This document shows positions 53,693-62,591 of a stretch of 64,000 bases of DNA, piece by piece. Below the pieces are notes generated by a model that was given only the letters and a program-made list of their open reading frames with translations, did not search any database and was not told the origin of the DNA. Positions within the stretch are counted from its first letter, which is position 1. Each line of letters opens with the position of its first letter. A program made the translations under genes and the position numbers. Source of the stretch: Vibrio gazogenes (GTDB taxonomy: Bacteria > Pseudomonadota > Gammaproteobacteria > Enterobacterales > Vibrionaceae); assembly GCF_023920225.1 (NCBI RefSeq), contig NZ_CP092587.1, positions 1,364,001 through 1,428,000 of the forward strand, given 5' to 3'.

Positions 53693-56281
53693 ATGAAGCA
53701 AATATATCAACAATATCTCGATAAATGCGAAGAACGCGCGGCTCAGGGGGTGGTGAAACCCGCTTTGACTGCTGAAGAGGTTCAGGCTTGCTTTGCCTTG
53801 TTACAGTCTGAAGCTGACAATGCATTGTCTGCGGAGATTCTTGATTTATTGAAAAATCATACACCTGCCGGTGTGGATGATGCTGCAAAAGTAAAAGCAG
53901 ACATCCTCGGTCAGATTGCTCAGGGGACGCTTTCCGTTGCGGCAATTTCGCCCCGAGAGGCGACCCAAATGCTGGGTAGTATGGTGGGTGGTTATTGTGT
54001 GGATAAGCTTATTTTACTGTTGGATGATGCTCAATTGGCTGAAGAAGCAGCGAACCAGTTGAAGAATATGCTGTTAGTGTATGAAAAATCGGACGACATT
54101 ATTACAAAAGCCCGTGAAGGCAATACGTATGCTAAGCAGGTTGTAGACAGTTGGGCTCAAGAAGAGTGGTTGAGTCGTCAGTCACCGGTTGCTGAGTGTC
54201 TGACCATGACGGTCTTCAAAGTCACGGGTGAGTCAACGACCGATGATTTCTCTCCGGCACCGAATGCCTGGTCAAGACCGGACATTCCACTCCATGCTCT
54301 GAGTATGTATAAAAATGCCCGCGACGGGATCCAGCCGGATCAGGATGGAGAGCGAGGACCTGTCAGTTTAATCAATGAATTAAAGCAACACGGTCATCCT
54401 ATCTGTTTTGTCGGTGATGTCGTTGGCACCGGGTCTTCTCGTAAATCTGCGGCGAACTCATTAATCTGGTACATCGGTCACGACATTCCCTGCGTACCGA
54501 ATAAACGCAGGGGTGGGGTTGTGTTAGGGGGTAAAATTGCGCCTATCTTCTTCAATACATTAGAAGATTCAGGAGCCATGCCGATTGAAGTTGATGTTTC
54601 AAATATCGCTATGGGCGATGTGATTGATATTTATCCATATCAGGGGCTGATTAAGCGTCATGGCAGTGATGAAGTCCTAGCTGAGTTTACGCTGAAACAT
54701 GATGCGATTCTGGTGCAGGTTCGTGCCGGTGGCCGGATCCCTTACCTGATTGGTAAATCTCTGACTGAGCGCGTGCGTCAATCATTAGGTTTAACACAAG
54801 ACAATCCCAAAGCAGATACCGTTGACCAACCGTTTACTCTGGCGCAAAAGATTGTGGGTAAAGCCTGTGGTGTTGCCGGGGTTCGACCGGGCACGTTCTG
54901 CACTCCGAAAGTAACGACGGTTGGTTCTCAGGATACCACCGGTGCGATGACGCGTGATGAAATTAAAGATCTGGCCTGTATGAAGTTCAGTGCTGATCTG
55001 GTGATGCAGTCATTTTGTCATACCAATGCTTATCCCCGTGTGATTGACAGTCAGCTTCATGCAACGCTACCGGAATTTTTTGAATCCCGAGGCGGAATCG
55101 CACTGAGACCCGGCGATGGTGTGATCCACTCATGGCTTAATCGGATGTTGGTTCCAGATACACTGGGTACCGGTGGTGACAGTCATACTCGTTTCCCGAT
55201 GGGGATTTCATTCCCTGCCGGCTCCGGTTTGGTGGCTTATGCCGCCGCAACCGGGACGATGCCTATCGATATGCCGGAATCGGTACTGGTGAAATTCAAA
55301 GGTGAGATGAAATCAGGCATTACGCTGCGTGATTTGGTGCATGCGATTCCTTATTTTGCCAGAAAACAGGGTTTACTGACGATCGAAAAAGCAAATAAGG
55401 TCAATGTGTTCTCCGGACGTATTATTGAAATTCAGGGGTTGGAAAGCTTATCTGTTGATCAGGCGTTTGAATTAGCCGATGCAACCGCAGAGCGTTCCGC
55501 TGCGGCAACGACAATTGCGTTAGCGCCAGAGCAGGTGATTAAAAATGTGCGTTCAAATGTCACCCTACTTGAATGGATGATCGGGCAAAACTATGGCCAT
55601 CGGGATACTTTGCAAAGCAGAGTCGATGCGCTGAAAACCTGGTTAGAAAAACCGACCTTGCTGGCCGCAGATCCGGATGCCGAATACGCAGCGACGCTTG
55701 AGATTGATCTGGCTGAGATTGACGAACCGATTCTCTGTTGTCCAAATGATCCGGATGATGCGCGTCAATTATCTGAAGTCGCAGGCACCAAAATTGATGA
55801 AGTGTTCATTGGCTCCTGTATGACCAATATTGGTCATTTCCGGGCCGTCGGTAAACTGCTTGATAAATTACCGGATCTGACTCATGCAACACTGTGGATA
55901 GCACCACCAACAAAAATGGATGCGGCACAACTGCGCAAAGAAGGTATTTTGAACACCTATATTCGGACCAGAGCGCGGGTTGAAGAACCCGGATGTTCTT
56001 TATGTATGGGGAATCAGGCTCAGGTCAGAGAAGGTGCAACGGCGGTTTCGACATCGACACGTAATTTCCCGAATCGACTGGGACAAGGTTCTAAAGTATT
56101 TCTGGCATCGGCTGAGCTGGCCGCAGTCACTGCTATTCTGGGCTACTTACCGAGTGTTGATGAGTACCGTTCCCGCGTGTCTGTCCTCAGCGAGAATCAA
56201 GACAGCCTGTATCAGGAACTTTTGTTTGATCAGGATGTTGCCTATCAGACTGAAAACCGGATTGCGGTTGTGTCCTGCTAG
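53693..56281 (+). CDS. acnB: Aconitate hydratase B
   Basis: An 862-residue B-type aconitase, close to E. coli AcnB (865). The N-terminal HEAT-like domain begins KQIYQQYLDKCEERAAQGVV, and the swivel domain follows (NELKQHGHPICFVGDVVGTGSSRKSAANS). The [4Fe-4S] ligands are the Cys in DEVFIGSCMTNIGHFR and the CxxC in EEPGCSLCMGNQAQ. Substrate residues lie in GGDSHTRFPMGISFPAGSG. It interconverts citrate, cis-aconitate and isocitrate. Location beside a DASS carrier and PrpF-like isomerase, and the shared operator, suggest a dedicated catabolic copy; whether the genome has another acnB cannot be seen here. Confidence 0.94.
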   Translation: MKQIYQQYLDKCEERAAQGVVKPALTAEEVQACFALLQSEADNALSAEILDLLKNHTPAGVDDAAKVKADILGQIAQGTLSVAAISPREATQMLGSMVGGYCVDKLILLLDDAQLAEEAANQLKNMLLVYEKSDDIITKAREGNTYAKQVVDSWAQEEWLSRQSPVAECLTMTVFKVTGESTTDDFSPAPNAWSRPDIPLHALSMYKNARDGIQPDQDGERGPVSLINELKQHGHPICFVGDVVGTGSSRKSAANSLIWYIGHDIPCVPNKRRGGVVLGGKIAPIFFNTLEDSGAMPIEVDVSNIAMGDVIDIYPYQGLIKRHGSDEVLAEFTLKHDAILVQVRAGGRIPYLIGKSLTERVRQSLGLTQDNPKADTVDQPFTLAQKIVGKACGVAGVRPGTFCTPKVTTVGSQDTTGAMTRDEIKDLACMKFSADLVMQSFCHTNAYPRVIDSQLHATLPEFFESRGGIALRPGDGVIHSWLNRMLVPDTLGTGGDSHTRFPMGISFPAGSGLVAYAAATGTMPIDMPESVLVKFKGEMKSGITLRDLVHAIPYFARKQGLLTIEKANKVNVFSGRIIEIQGLESLSVDQAFELADATAERSAAATTIALAPEQVIKNVRSNVTLLEWMIGQNYGHRDTLQSRVDALKTWLEKPTLLAADPDAEYAATLEIDLAEIDEPILCCPNDPDDARQLSEVAGTKIDEVFIGSCMTNIGHFRAVGKLLDKLPDLTHATLWIAPPTKMDAAQLRKEGILNTYIRTRARVEEPGCSLCMGNQAQVREGATAVSTSTRNFPNRLGQGSKVFLASAELAAVTAILGYLPSVDEYRSRVSVLSENQDSLYQELLFDQDVAYQTENRIAVVSC

Positions 56282-57068
56282 AACGCAAGGATAATCGGTT
56301 TTAGCCGCATGCCTTGATTGAAAACATTTGATTAAAAAAACAGGTCGTACCGAATGGTATGGCCTGTTTTTTTCTGATGTCTCAGCCGCACTTAAAATCT
56401 GCATGAATATCAAGTTAGGTGATGCCGAGTACGCATTTGAAATTTAAATGTTGTGACAAATGTTTTCCCCGAATGGTTGTTATTTTGTTTATTGCCAATT
56501 AGGGGTCGTAGTTATTCGAACGACGCCTCAGTAAAGCAGCTTTCACAATATTATAATAATAATGAATGATTTACTTATACCCAAGTAACCTCAAGATGCA
56601 GGATTCAGAGTGTCTTCAATCGGCGTCATTCAAGGAAAATGTCGGCAGGAATAGCCTTCCCATTTCAATGACGTATACATTAGATAAATGTTTAAGTGCG
56701 ATTTTGGTGCTTGTTCTCTGTGGACAGGCACTTGCAAAGACTTAATGATTCGTGTCGTTTTCGCTGTCGTATCGTAGTTTCTAAAAGTTCGGTTATGTCA
56801 TGGGCAAGGATACCTGTGGTCCCTAGTCATGAGGAAGGTATCTGAAACGACGTGGTTGGCAATACCGAGACGAATGAACAATTTATTATCGCGTTTAAAG
56901 GCTTACATTATTTTATTGATCACATTGGTTTTTACTTTCTCAAAGTTATGAACCAAGTGGCGTCCGCTTAAGTTGTTCGGTTGCAATCGAGCCTATTCAT
57001 GATAAAGCCAATAGCGTTTTAACGCTCGTATTCTGGGTGTTACACAACTTAAATTAAGGAAAATATAA
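56282..57068. other. Long gap between acnB and arabinofuranosidase gene
   Basis: About 790 bases. After the acnB terminator no gene is supported. A stretch starting near 56577 (TATACCCAAGTAACCTCAAG) resembles an intergenic repeat widespread in vibrios, and the last 150 bases are probably the promoter and leader of the GH51 gene. Confidence 0.45.
56334..56373 (+). terminator. Terminator after acnB
   Basis: AAAAAAACAGGTC-TACC / GGTA-GGCCTGTTTTTTT (imperfect) stem, about 50 bases past the stop codon, with A-run and T-run at either end. Confidence 0.85.
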
Positions 57069-58607
57069 ATGAAACAAAAGGTATTCACTTTCTCGATGCT
57101 CACCGCCTCGTTGTTTGCAAGCAATGCATTCGCGGCCAATCATCAGGTGACTATTAATGCCAATTTACAAGACCGTGGCGCTGTCATCAACAAAGACATT
57201 TATGGCCAATTTGCTGAGCATTTAGGACGAGGTATTTATGGCGGCTTGTGGGTCGGACACGATTCCGATATTCCGAATACAAAAGGTTTTCGTAACGATG
57301 TTGTTCAAGCTTTAAGAGACATCAAGGTCCCTCTGATTCGCTGGCCGGGTGGCTGTTTTGCCGATCAATATCATTGGCGAGATGGGATTGGCCCTCAAGC
57401 GGATCGCCCGATTACCATCAATTCAAACTGGGGAGGCGTTGACGAAACAAATGCAGTCGGTACTCACGAATTTTTTGATTTAGCCGATCTGATTGGTGCT
57501 GATACTTACATCAATGGCAACCTAGGCACCGGTAGCGCGCAGGAAATGGCGGATTGGATTGAATACATGACGTCCGATAAGGATTCTGCACTTGCCAATG
57601 AACGCCGTGCCAATGGCAGACGAGAACCGTGGGAAATCAAATACTTTGGCATTGGTAACGAGGCGTGGGGGTGTGGTGGTAATATGGGACCGGACCAATA
57701 CGTTGACCTTTATAAACAATACATGTCTGTGATTAAAACGCCTCCGGGTAAAGAAATCTTGTTTGTGGGGAGTGGCGGTACCACGGAAGATACTCAGTGG
57801 ACAGATGTCCTGAGTTCCCGGATCCACAACGACATGGATGGAATCAGTTTCCACTTCTACACACTTCCCAACGACGATTGGGATAACAAAGGTAGTGCGA
57901 CTGAATTTGATAACACCATGTGGTTTAAAACGCTGGAGCGCACCTATCGCATGAAAAACTATCTGCAAAGCAATGTCGATATTCTGGATCGTAATGATCC
58001 GAGTGGCAAGTTAGGCTTTTATGTGGATGAGTGGGGTACATGGTATGACACGGAAGAAGGCCGTGAACCCGGCTTCTTATATCAGCAGAATACCTTGCGT
58101 GATGCGGTGGTTGCCGCCGTCAACCTCGATTTATTTCACCAGTATGCCAAACGTGTTCATATGACCAATATCGCGCAAATGGTCAATGTGCTGCAAGCCA
58201 TGATCCTGACTGACGGCGCAGAAATGGTAAAAACACCGACGTACTATGTCTACGATATGTACAAGATATTTCAAGACGCAACGTCGATTCCATTTACGCT
58301 GGACACTACGAAGTATGCGATGGATGGTAAAGAGCTACCCGCGGTCAGTGCTTCGTTAGCACAGGGAACGGATGGCCGTATATACATGGCTTTGGTCAAT
58401 TTGGATCCGGTGAACGATGCAGATATTGATTTGAATCTAAACGGAAAAATCAACACCATCTTAGCGGGACGTATTTTAACCGCTGACGCCATCAACGCTA
58501 AAAATACGTTCGATAACCCACATGCTTTAGAGCCGCAACCTTTCCAGGACTGGGCGGATAGTTTTGTACTTCCTGCTAAATCAGTGGTTGTCTTAACGCT
58601 CAAGTAG
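57069..58607 (+). CDS. Secreted alpha-L-arabinofuranosidase (GH51)
   Basis: A 512-residue exported glycosidase. The signal peptide is KQKVFTFSMLTASLFASNAFA. The GH51 pattern is clear: NKDIYGQFAEHLGRGIYGGLWVG, LRDIKVPLIRWPGGCFADQYHW, catalytic acid Glu in YFGIGNEAWGCGGNMG, and the nucleophile Glu in GFYVDEWGTWYD. It releases terminal L-arabinofuranose from arabinan or arabinoxylan; an exported copy fits growth on plant or algal debris. A signal peptide is uncommon among GH51 enzymes, many of which are cytosolic. The RBS is AAGGAAAATATAA. Confidence 0.92.
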   Translation: MKQKVFTFSMLTASLFASNAFAANHQVTINANLQDRGAVINKDIYGQFAEHLGRGIYGGLWVGHDSDIPNTKGFRNDVVQALRDIKVPLIRWPGGCFADQYHWRDGIGPQADRPITINSNWGGVDETNAVGTHEFFDLADLIGADTYINGNLGTGSAQEMADWIEYMTSDKDSALANERRANGRREPWEIKYFGIGNEAWGCGGNMGPDQYVDLYKQYMSVIKTPPGKEILFVGSGGTTEDTQWTDVLSSRIHNDMDGISFHFYTLPNDDWDNKGSATEFDNTMWFKTLERTYRMKNYLQSNVDILDRNDPSGKLGFYVDEWGTWYDTEEGREPGFLYQQNTLRDAVVAAVNLDLFHQYAKRVHMTNIAQMVNVLQAMILTDGAEMVKTPTYYVYDMYKIFQDATSIPFTLDTTKYAMDGKELPAVSASLAQGTDGRIYMALVNLDPVNDADIDLNLNGKINTILAGRILTADAINAKNTFDNPHALEPQPFQDWADSFVLPAKSVVVLTLK

Positions 58608-58637
58608 CGGTCAATCAGATTTGGTCAGACATCAAGC

Positions 58638-58665
58638 AAACCTAGCGCATCTCGCTAGGTTTGTT
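58638..58665. terminator. Terminator between convergent GH51 and TonB receptor genes
   Basis: AAACCTAGCG / CGCTAGGTTT with loop CATCT. Shared by both strands. Confidence 0.8.
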
Positions 58666-58690
58666 GTTATAGACGTATTGTTCTAGACGG

Positions 58691-60784
58691 TTAGAATTGA
58701 TAGTCAGCAATGATACCGAATGTCCGTGGGGCACCGATTTCAAACAGATCGTTCTTATGTCGTAAAACATAGTTTTCGTCGGTGACGTTTTTAACGTAAG
58801 CGCGAATCGTGAAGTTATCTGCGGCATAACCGGCGTTCAGGTTGACAACGGTGTAGTCACCGGCAGAAGTGCTTTCTGTATTGGCTAAGTCAGTATAATA
58901 CTCCGAAACGTAGTTCGCCCGGGCGCCGAAGAAGATGCCTGACTCAAGGTGTTGCGTGAAGCCGAGGCTCGCAGACAGATCCGGTGCATAGCTGAACTCT
59001 TTGCCGTTGAGGTTTTCTGTTGTGCCGCTGGGCCCTTGAGTGACTTCTGTTTTCAGTAAACCAACAGAAGCGAAAACATCTAAGCCAGAGTCGAACCAAT
59101 AAGTCGTTTCGACTTCTGTCCCATAGGTTTTGCCTTTCGGGATATTGGCGACGTAGTTGTCTAATCGGCTACCGCTATCGCCATAAACAACCGTATGGTA
59201 GTTATCATAGTTGTTGTAGAAGAGGTTTGCGGTTACCCCCAGTTTTTTATCGAGGAAGGTGGAGCGTGAGCTCAACTCGTAAGTCCAGACTTCTTCTTGG
59301 TCAAACACAAAGAGTTCTTGTTTGTACTCGTTATAACCAATCCCACCGGCGTTGTAGCCTTTACGCGCAGTCAGTCCCAGTGTTGAGTTACCGGAAACTT
59401 CATAAGTCACGCCAATTTTAGGCAGGAAAATGTTGTTATCATCATCGGCTTTAAAATCAATCGGATACTTTTCATGATCAAAATCGCGGTCAAGATCATC
59501 CCGCTCATAACGAGCGCCAAGTAGCAGCCCCCATTTCGGCGTCAACTTGATTTTGGAGTCAAAGTAAATCGAATGGGTTTGCGTTTTATCAAAACGCGTC
59601 AGGGAGTCAGTCTGTGTGTCTTGATCTTTGAAGTAGCTGCTGAACCCGACAATCGCACTGTATTTTTCGTCTAAAGAGTTGTAAGACAGCTTGGCTTCTG
59701 CGGTGTAGTTTTTCTCGTCGATATCCCCCCACCAATCCGTTTGAGGGTAAGCGACAAACTTGGTTGAGTAGTCACGTCTTGCAAGTAGTACATCGGCTTT
59801 TAGCTCTTCATTAATCAGGTAAGCAACGTCCAGATTCACGTTCCAGCTTTTCGTTGTTTGGCGACGGGTACCTGAACCTCGAGTGTCGATGTTGTCAAAC
59901 GAACCTTCTTTGGTGACCAAATTGGTATACTGACCTTCTTCATTACGGCTGGCGATCGTTAGTTTCGCCGTCAGTTTGTCGGTTCCCCATGGTTTGAACA
60001 GTAGTTTACCCCGGATATTGTGAGATTTAATTTCAGAAGGGTCCCAAGGGTAATGGTACTTATCGTTATCAGAAAATGAATATTCAATCGGCGTGTGGCC
60101 TCTGGTACCTTCAGCGGCAAGACGGAAGGCGAGTTTATCGGCGACGATTGGTGCGGAAACAACACCGGCTAAATGGTATTTATCATCTTCATTTTCGTAA
60201 CCGGCGCGAACTTTGCTCTCGGTGTGAAACGTTGGATCTTTGGTTTTGATCACCACCGCACCACCGATACTGTTACGTCCCTGGTTGGTCGATTGCGGGC
60301 CCTTGTAAACTTCGACCTGTTCGGTATCCCACAAACCTGCTTTACCGAATGCTTCGCCTGTCCATGATTCAGAGACACCATCAACCGTGGTATTGACGCG
60401 AGGTGTCGCGCCGGTCATGTATGAGAGGAATCCGTCTCCGGCGCCACCGCGACCATCGACCCCACGAATATGCGGCATACCTGATGGCGCGTTCAGAACA
60501 TTCGGGACGCGATCCAGTAAATCGTAATAAGTCTGGTCTTCTCCGTTATCGGCTTCTGCGGTAAAAACGGTCACCGAACTGGTATTTTCGGCCAGCGTTC
60601 CCCCCAGTTTTTCACCAAGGACAACAATCGTCTCCGGGTTTTGAACTTTGTTCTGTTGCTGTGGTTTTTCTGCATTCGCACCCGCGCTGACGCCTAAGCA
60701 AAGCAGACTAATCACTGTTGAAAGTATGCTCTTCTGATGACGAGGAACATGACCATTACCACTGTTTAAATCCATGGACTTCAT
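58691..60784 (-). CDS. TonB-dependent siderophore receptor
   Basis: A 697-residue outer-membrane receptor. A long signal sequence ends SAGANA, then a plug domain (about 45-160: PETIVVLGEKLGGTLAENTS as the TonB box region, LLDRVPNVLNAPSGMPHIRG, VEVYKGPQSTNQGRNSIGGA) and a 22-strand barrel with terminal Phe (FGIIADYQF). Divergent from the Fes-type esterase with a Fur box between, so it most likely imports a ferric catecholate siderophore. The start is preceded by AAAGGAATTTTAGAAA. Confidence 0.92.
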   Translation of the reverse strand: MKSMDLNSGNGHVPRHQKSILSTVISLLCLGVSAGANAEKPQQQNKVQNPETIVVLGEKLGGTLAENTSSVTVFTAEADNGEDQTYYDLLDRVPNVLNAPSGMPHIRGVDGRGGAGDGFLSYMTGATPRVNTTVDGVSESWTGEAFGKAGLWDTEQVEVYKGPQSTNQGRNSIGGAVVIKTKDPTFHTESKVRAGYENEDDKYHLAGVVSAPIVADKLAFRLAAEGTRGHTPIEYSFSDNDKYHYPWDPSEIKSHNIRGKLLFKPWGTDKLTAKLTIASRNEEGQYTNLVTKEGSFDNIDTRGSGTRRQTTKSWNVNLDVAYLINEELKADVLLARRDYSTKFVAYPQTDWWGDIDEKNYTAEAKLSYNSLDEKYSAIVGFSSYFKDQDTQTDSLTRFDKTQTHSIYFDSKIKLTPKWGLLLGARYERDDLDRDFDHEKYPIDFKADDDNNIFLPKIGVTYEVSGNSTLGLTARKGYNAGGIGYNEYKQELFVFDQEEVWTYELSSRSTFLDKKLGVTANLFYNNYDNYHTVVYGDSGSRLDNYVANIPKGKTYGTEVETTYWFDSGLDVFASVGLLKTEVTQGPSGTTENLNGKEFSYAPDLSASLGFTQHLESGIFFGARANYVSEYYTDLANTESTSAGDYTVVNLNAGYAADNFTIRAYVKNVTDENYVLRHKNDLFEIGAPRTFGIIADYQF

Positions 60785-60980
60785 TTTCTAAAATTCCTTT
60801 AAAAAATTTGAAAATTATTTGATGTCGCAACAAAAATTAGGTAAAAGTTGTTGCGGATAGTTATGGTAATGATAATTATTATTATTTACAACAATGATTG
60901 AGGCAAATTTATACCACTGGATCACTTTTTCTATAAATGTGTTTTATGAATGAGTGCGTGGTTGATGAATCGGAACTGTT
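60785..60980. promoter_or_regulatory. Divergent iron-regulated promoter region
   Basis: 196 bases between receptor and esterase genes with a Fur box in the middle, serving both directions. Confidence 0.7.
60866..60884. promoter_or_regulatory. Fur box
   Basis: GGTAATGATAATTATTATT matches the 19-base Fur consensus GATAATGATAATCATTATC at 14 of 19 positions and continues as A/T-rich ATTATTTAC. It should silence both flanking genes when iron is plentiful. Confidence 0.75.
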
Positions 60981-62303
60981 ATGGATTTTGAAAACACCCA
61001 AGAACAAGATAGACAAACGATGACTCGTGTTTGCCATTGTCTCACCAGAGACAGTTGCAATATCGGTGATCAAACATGGTGGCGGATCATGATTTCGCAA
61101 GGCACACCGATAGTCGCGGATGTGGCGGATGAATATGCTGATGTCATCTTTCTCTGGCGTGAATCGCCATCCCATGCAGACGCCGCAGATATTCAAGACG
61201 TGTACATTGATATTAATGGGGTCACCGATCATCACAGCTTCGCCATGGCGAAGCTCACCCGAATAGCAGACACCGATGTATGGTTTTATGTCGCATCAAT
61301 TCCGCGCACCTGGCGCGGCGGATACGCGTTTATTCCGGTGACTTCGGAAGATGTACAGCCAAATTATGTGGGTCACGATAACGAGAAAAGGGAGCAGCAC
61401 CGCCAATGGCTCCGGCGTGTTTTTCCGCTGAGTTGCCATGATCAACTCAATGCAAACGGGCTGAATCATTGTGGCTGGGGGCGTGACAAAACGCCGCTGC
61501 ATATGCCGGATGCACCACCACAACCCCAGTGGCAATCGTTCGATCAGCGTTGCGGACAAAGCATCGTGAAGTCGACTTTCGCCATCGATTGGCACAGTGA
61601 AATATTAAACGCTAGCCGCCGGGTCTGGCTCTATTCCACCGCTTCTGCGGAGCAAGTCTTACCGGTGGTCTTTATTCTTGACGGCCGGTTTTGGTCAGAG
61701 TCTCTGCCAATCTACGACGCACTGTCATGTGCCACTGAAGACGGCGTCTTGCCAGAAGCTGTCTATGTGCTGATTGATGAAATTGATGGCTGTCAGCGGA
61801 GTGAGGATCTGAGCTGTAACGCGACGTTTTGGCTGGCGATCATTCAAGAGCTGTTTCCTTTGGTATCCGGCTATTTCACGCTCAGTGCCGATCCGCAGCG
61901 AACCGTCGTGGTCGGCCAGAGCCTGGGCGGGTTAGCGGCGATGTTTGCCGCGCTCAACTGGCCTGAGCGTTTTGGGTCGGTGGTTTGTCAGTCCGGTTCA
62001 TTCTGGTGGCCGGATTTCTCGATTGTGAAACCGCCCGGGGACTATGTCCCGCCCGAATCTCCTCATTTATTGAGTGATATGAGTCGGCAGGTACATGACG
62101 GCTTAGGTCGTCATGCCTGTTTAAACATCTTCATGGAAGTCGGCAGCGGCGAAGACATCATGGTTGACCTGAGTCAGGACATGTACCACCAACTCGCGGC
62201 TCAACAACACAACATTCAATACCGGGTCTTTGATGGTGGCCACGAGCGCCTCTGTTGGCGTGGCGGCATCATCGATGGCCTGTCTTATATTTTTTCATTA
62301 TAA
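60981..62303 (+). CDS. Ferric enterobactin-type esterase (Fes-like)
   Basis: A 440-residue cytosolic serine hydrolase. The N-terminal domain (VADVADEYADVIFLWRESPS, DTDVWFYVASIPRTWRGGYAF) is the Fes-specific beta domain. The catalytic domain has VVFILDGRFW, the nucleophile Ser in VVVGQSLGGLAAMFAALNWP, and His in FDGGHERLCWRGG. Fes cleaves the triester backbone of ferric enterobactin-like siderophores so that iron can be released. Read with mbtH and the NRPS gene as one operon; the C-terminal coding end is 30 bases before the mbtH start. Confidence 0.9.
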   Translation: MDFENTQEQDRQTMTRVCHCLTRDSCNIGDQTWWRIMISQGTPIVADVADEYADVIFLWRESPSHADAADIQDVYIDINGVTDHHSFAMAKLTRIADTDVWFYVASIPRTWRGGYAFIPVTSEDVQPNYVGHDNEKREQHRQWLRRVFPLSCHDQLNANGLNHCGWGRDKTPLHMPDAPPQPQWQSFDQRCGQSIVKSTFAIDWHSEILNASRRVWLYSTASAEQVLPVVFILDGRFWSESLPIYDALSCATEDGVLPEAVYVLIDEIDGCQRSEDLSCNATFWLAIIQELFPLVSGYFTLSADPQRTVVVGQSLGGLAAMFAALNWPERFGSVVCQSGSFWWPDFSIVKPPGDYVPPESPHLLSDMSRQVHDGLGRHACLNIFMEVGSGEDIMVDLSQDMYHQLAAQQHNIQYRVFDGGHERLCWRGGIIDGLSYIFSL

Positions 62304-62332
62304 ATTTTTATCAGCACCCAACGGAGTCAGCT

Positions 62333-62527
62333 ATGGCAGAACAATACGTGAACCCTTTTGATGATCCTGAAAATCAGTTCATCGTCCTGATCAATCATCA
62401 CGGTCAATACAGCTTGTGGCCTGAGTTTAAACAGACGCCTTCGGGTTGGAAACAGACTTTTGGCCCGTCTGGTAAACAGGATTGTATCGAACACATTGAA
62501 GCAAACTGGCAAGACATCCGAGTGTAA
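62333..62527 (+). CDS. MbtH-like protein (YbdZ)
   Basis: A 64-residue protein with the MbtH hallmarks NPFDDPENQFIVLINHHGQYSLWP, three Trp residues and the ending IEHIEANWQDIRV. MbtH-like proteins bind and activate adenylation domains of nonribosomal peptide synthetases. The frame reads back to 62255, but the ATG at 62333 after ACGGAGTCAGCT gives the family start. The start of the NRPS follows 64 bases later. Confidence 0.95.
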   Translation: MAEQYVNPFDDPENQFIVLINHHGQYSLWPEFKQTPSGWKQTFGPSGKQDCIEHIEANWQDIRV

Positions 62528-62591
62528 ATCGCACCGTGAAACCATAAAAATAACCAGAAAAAACAAGTTATTATTTTTAAGGAATGGACGA

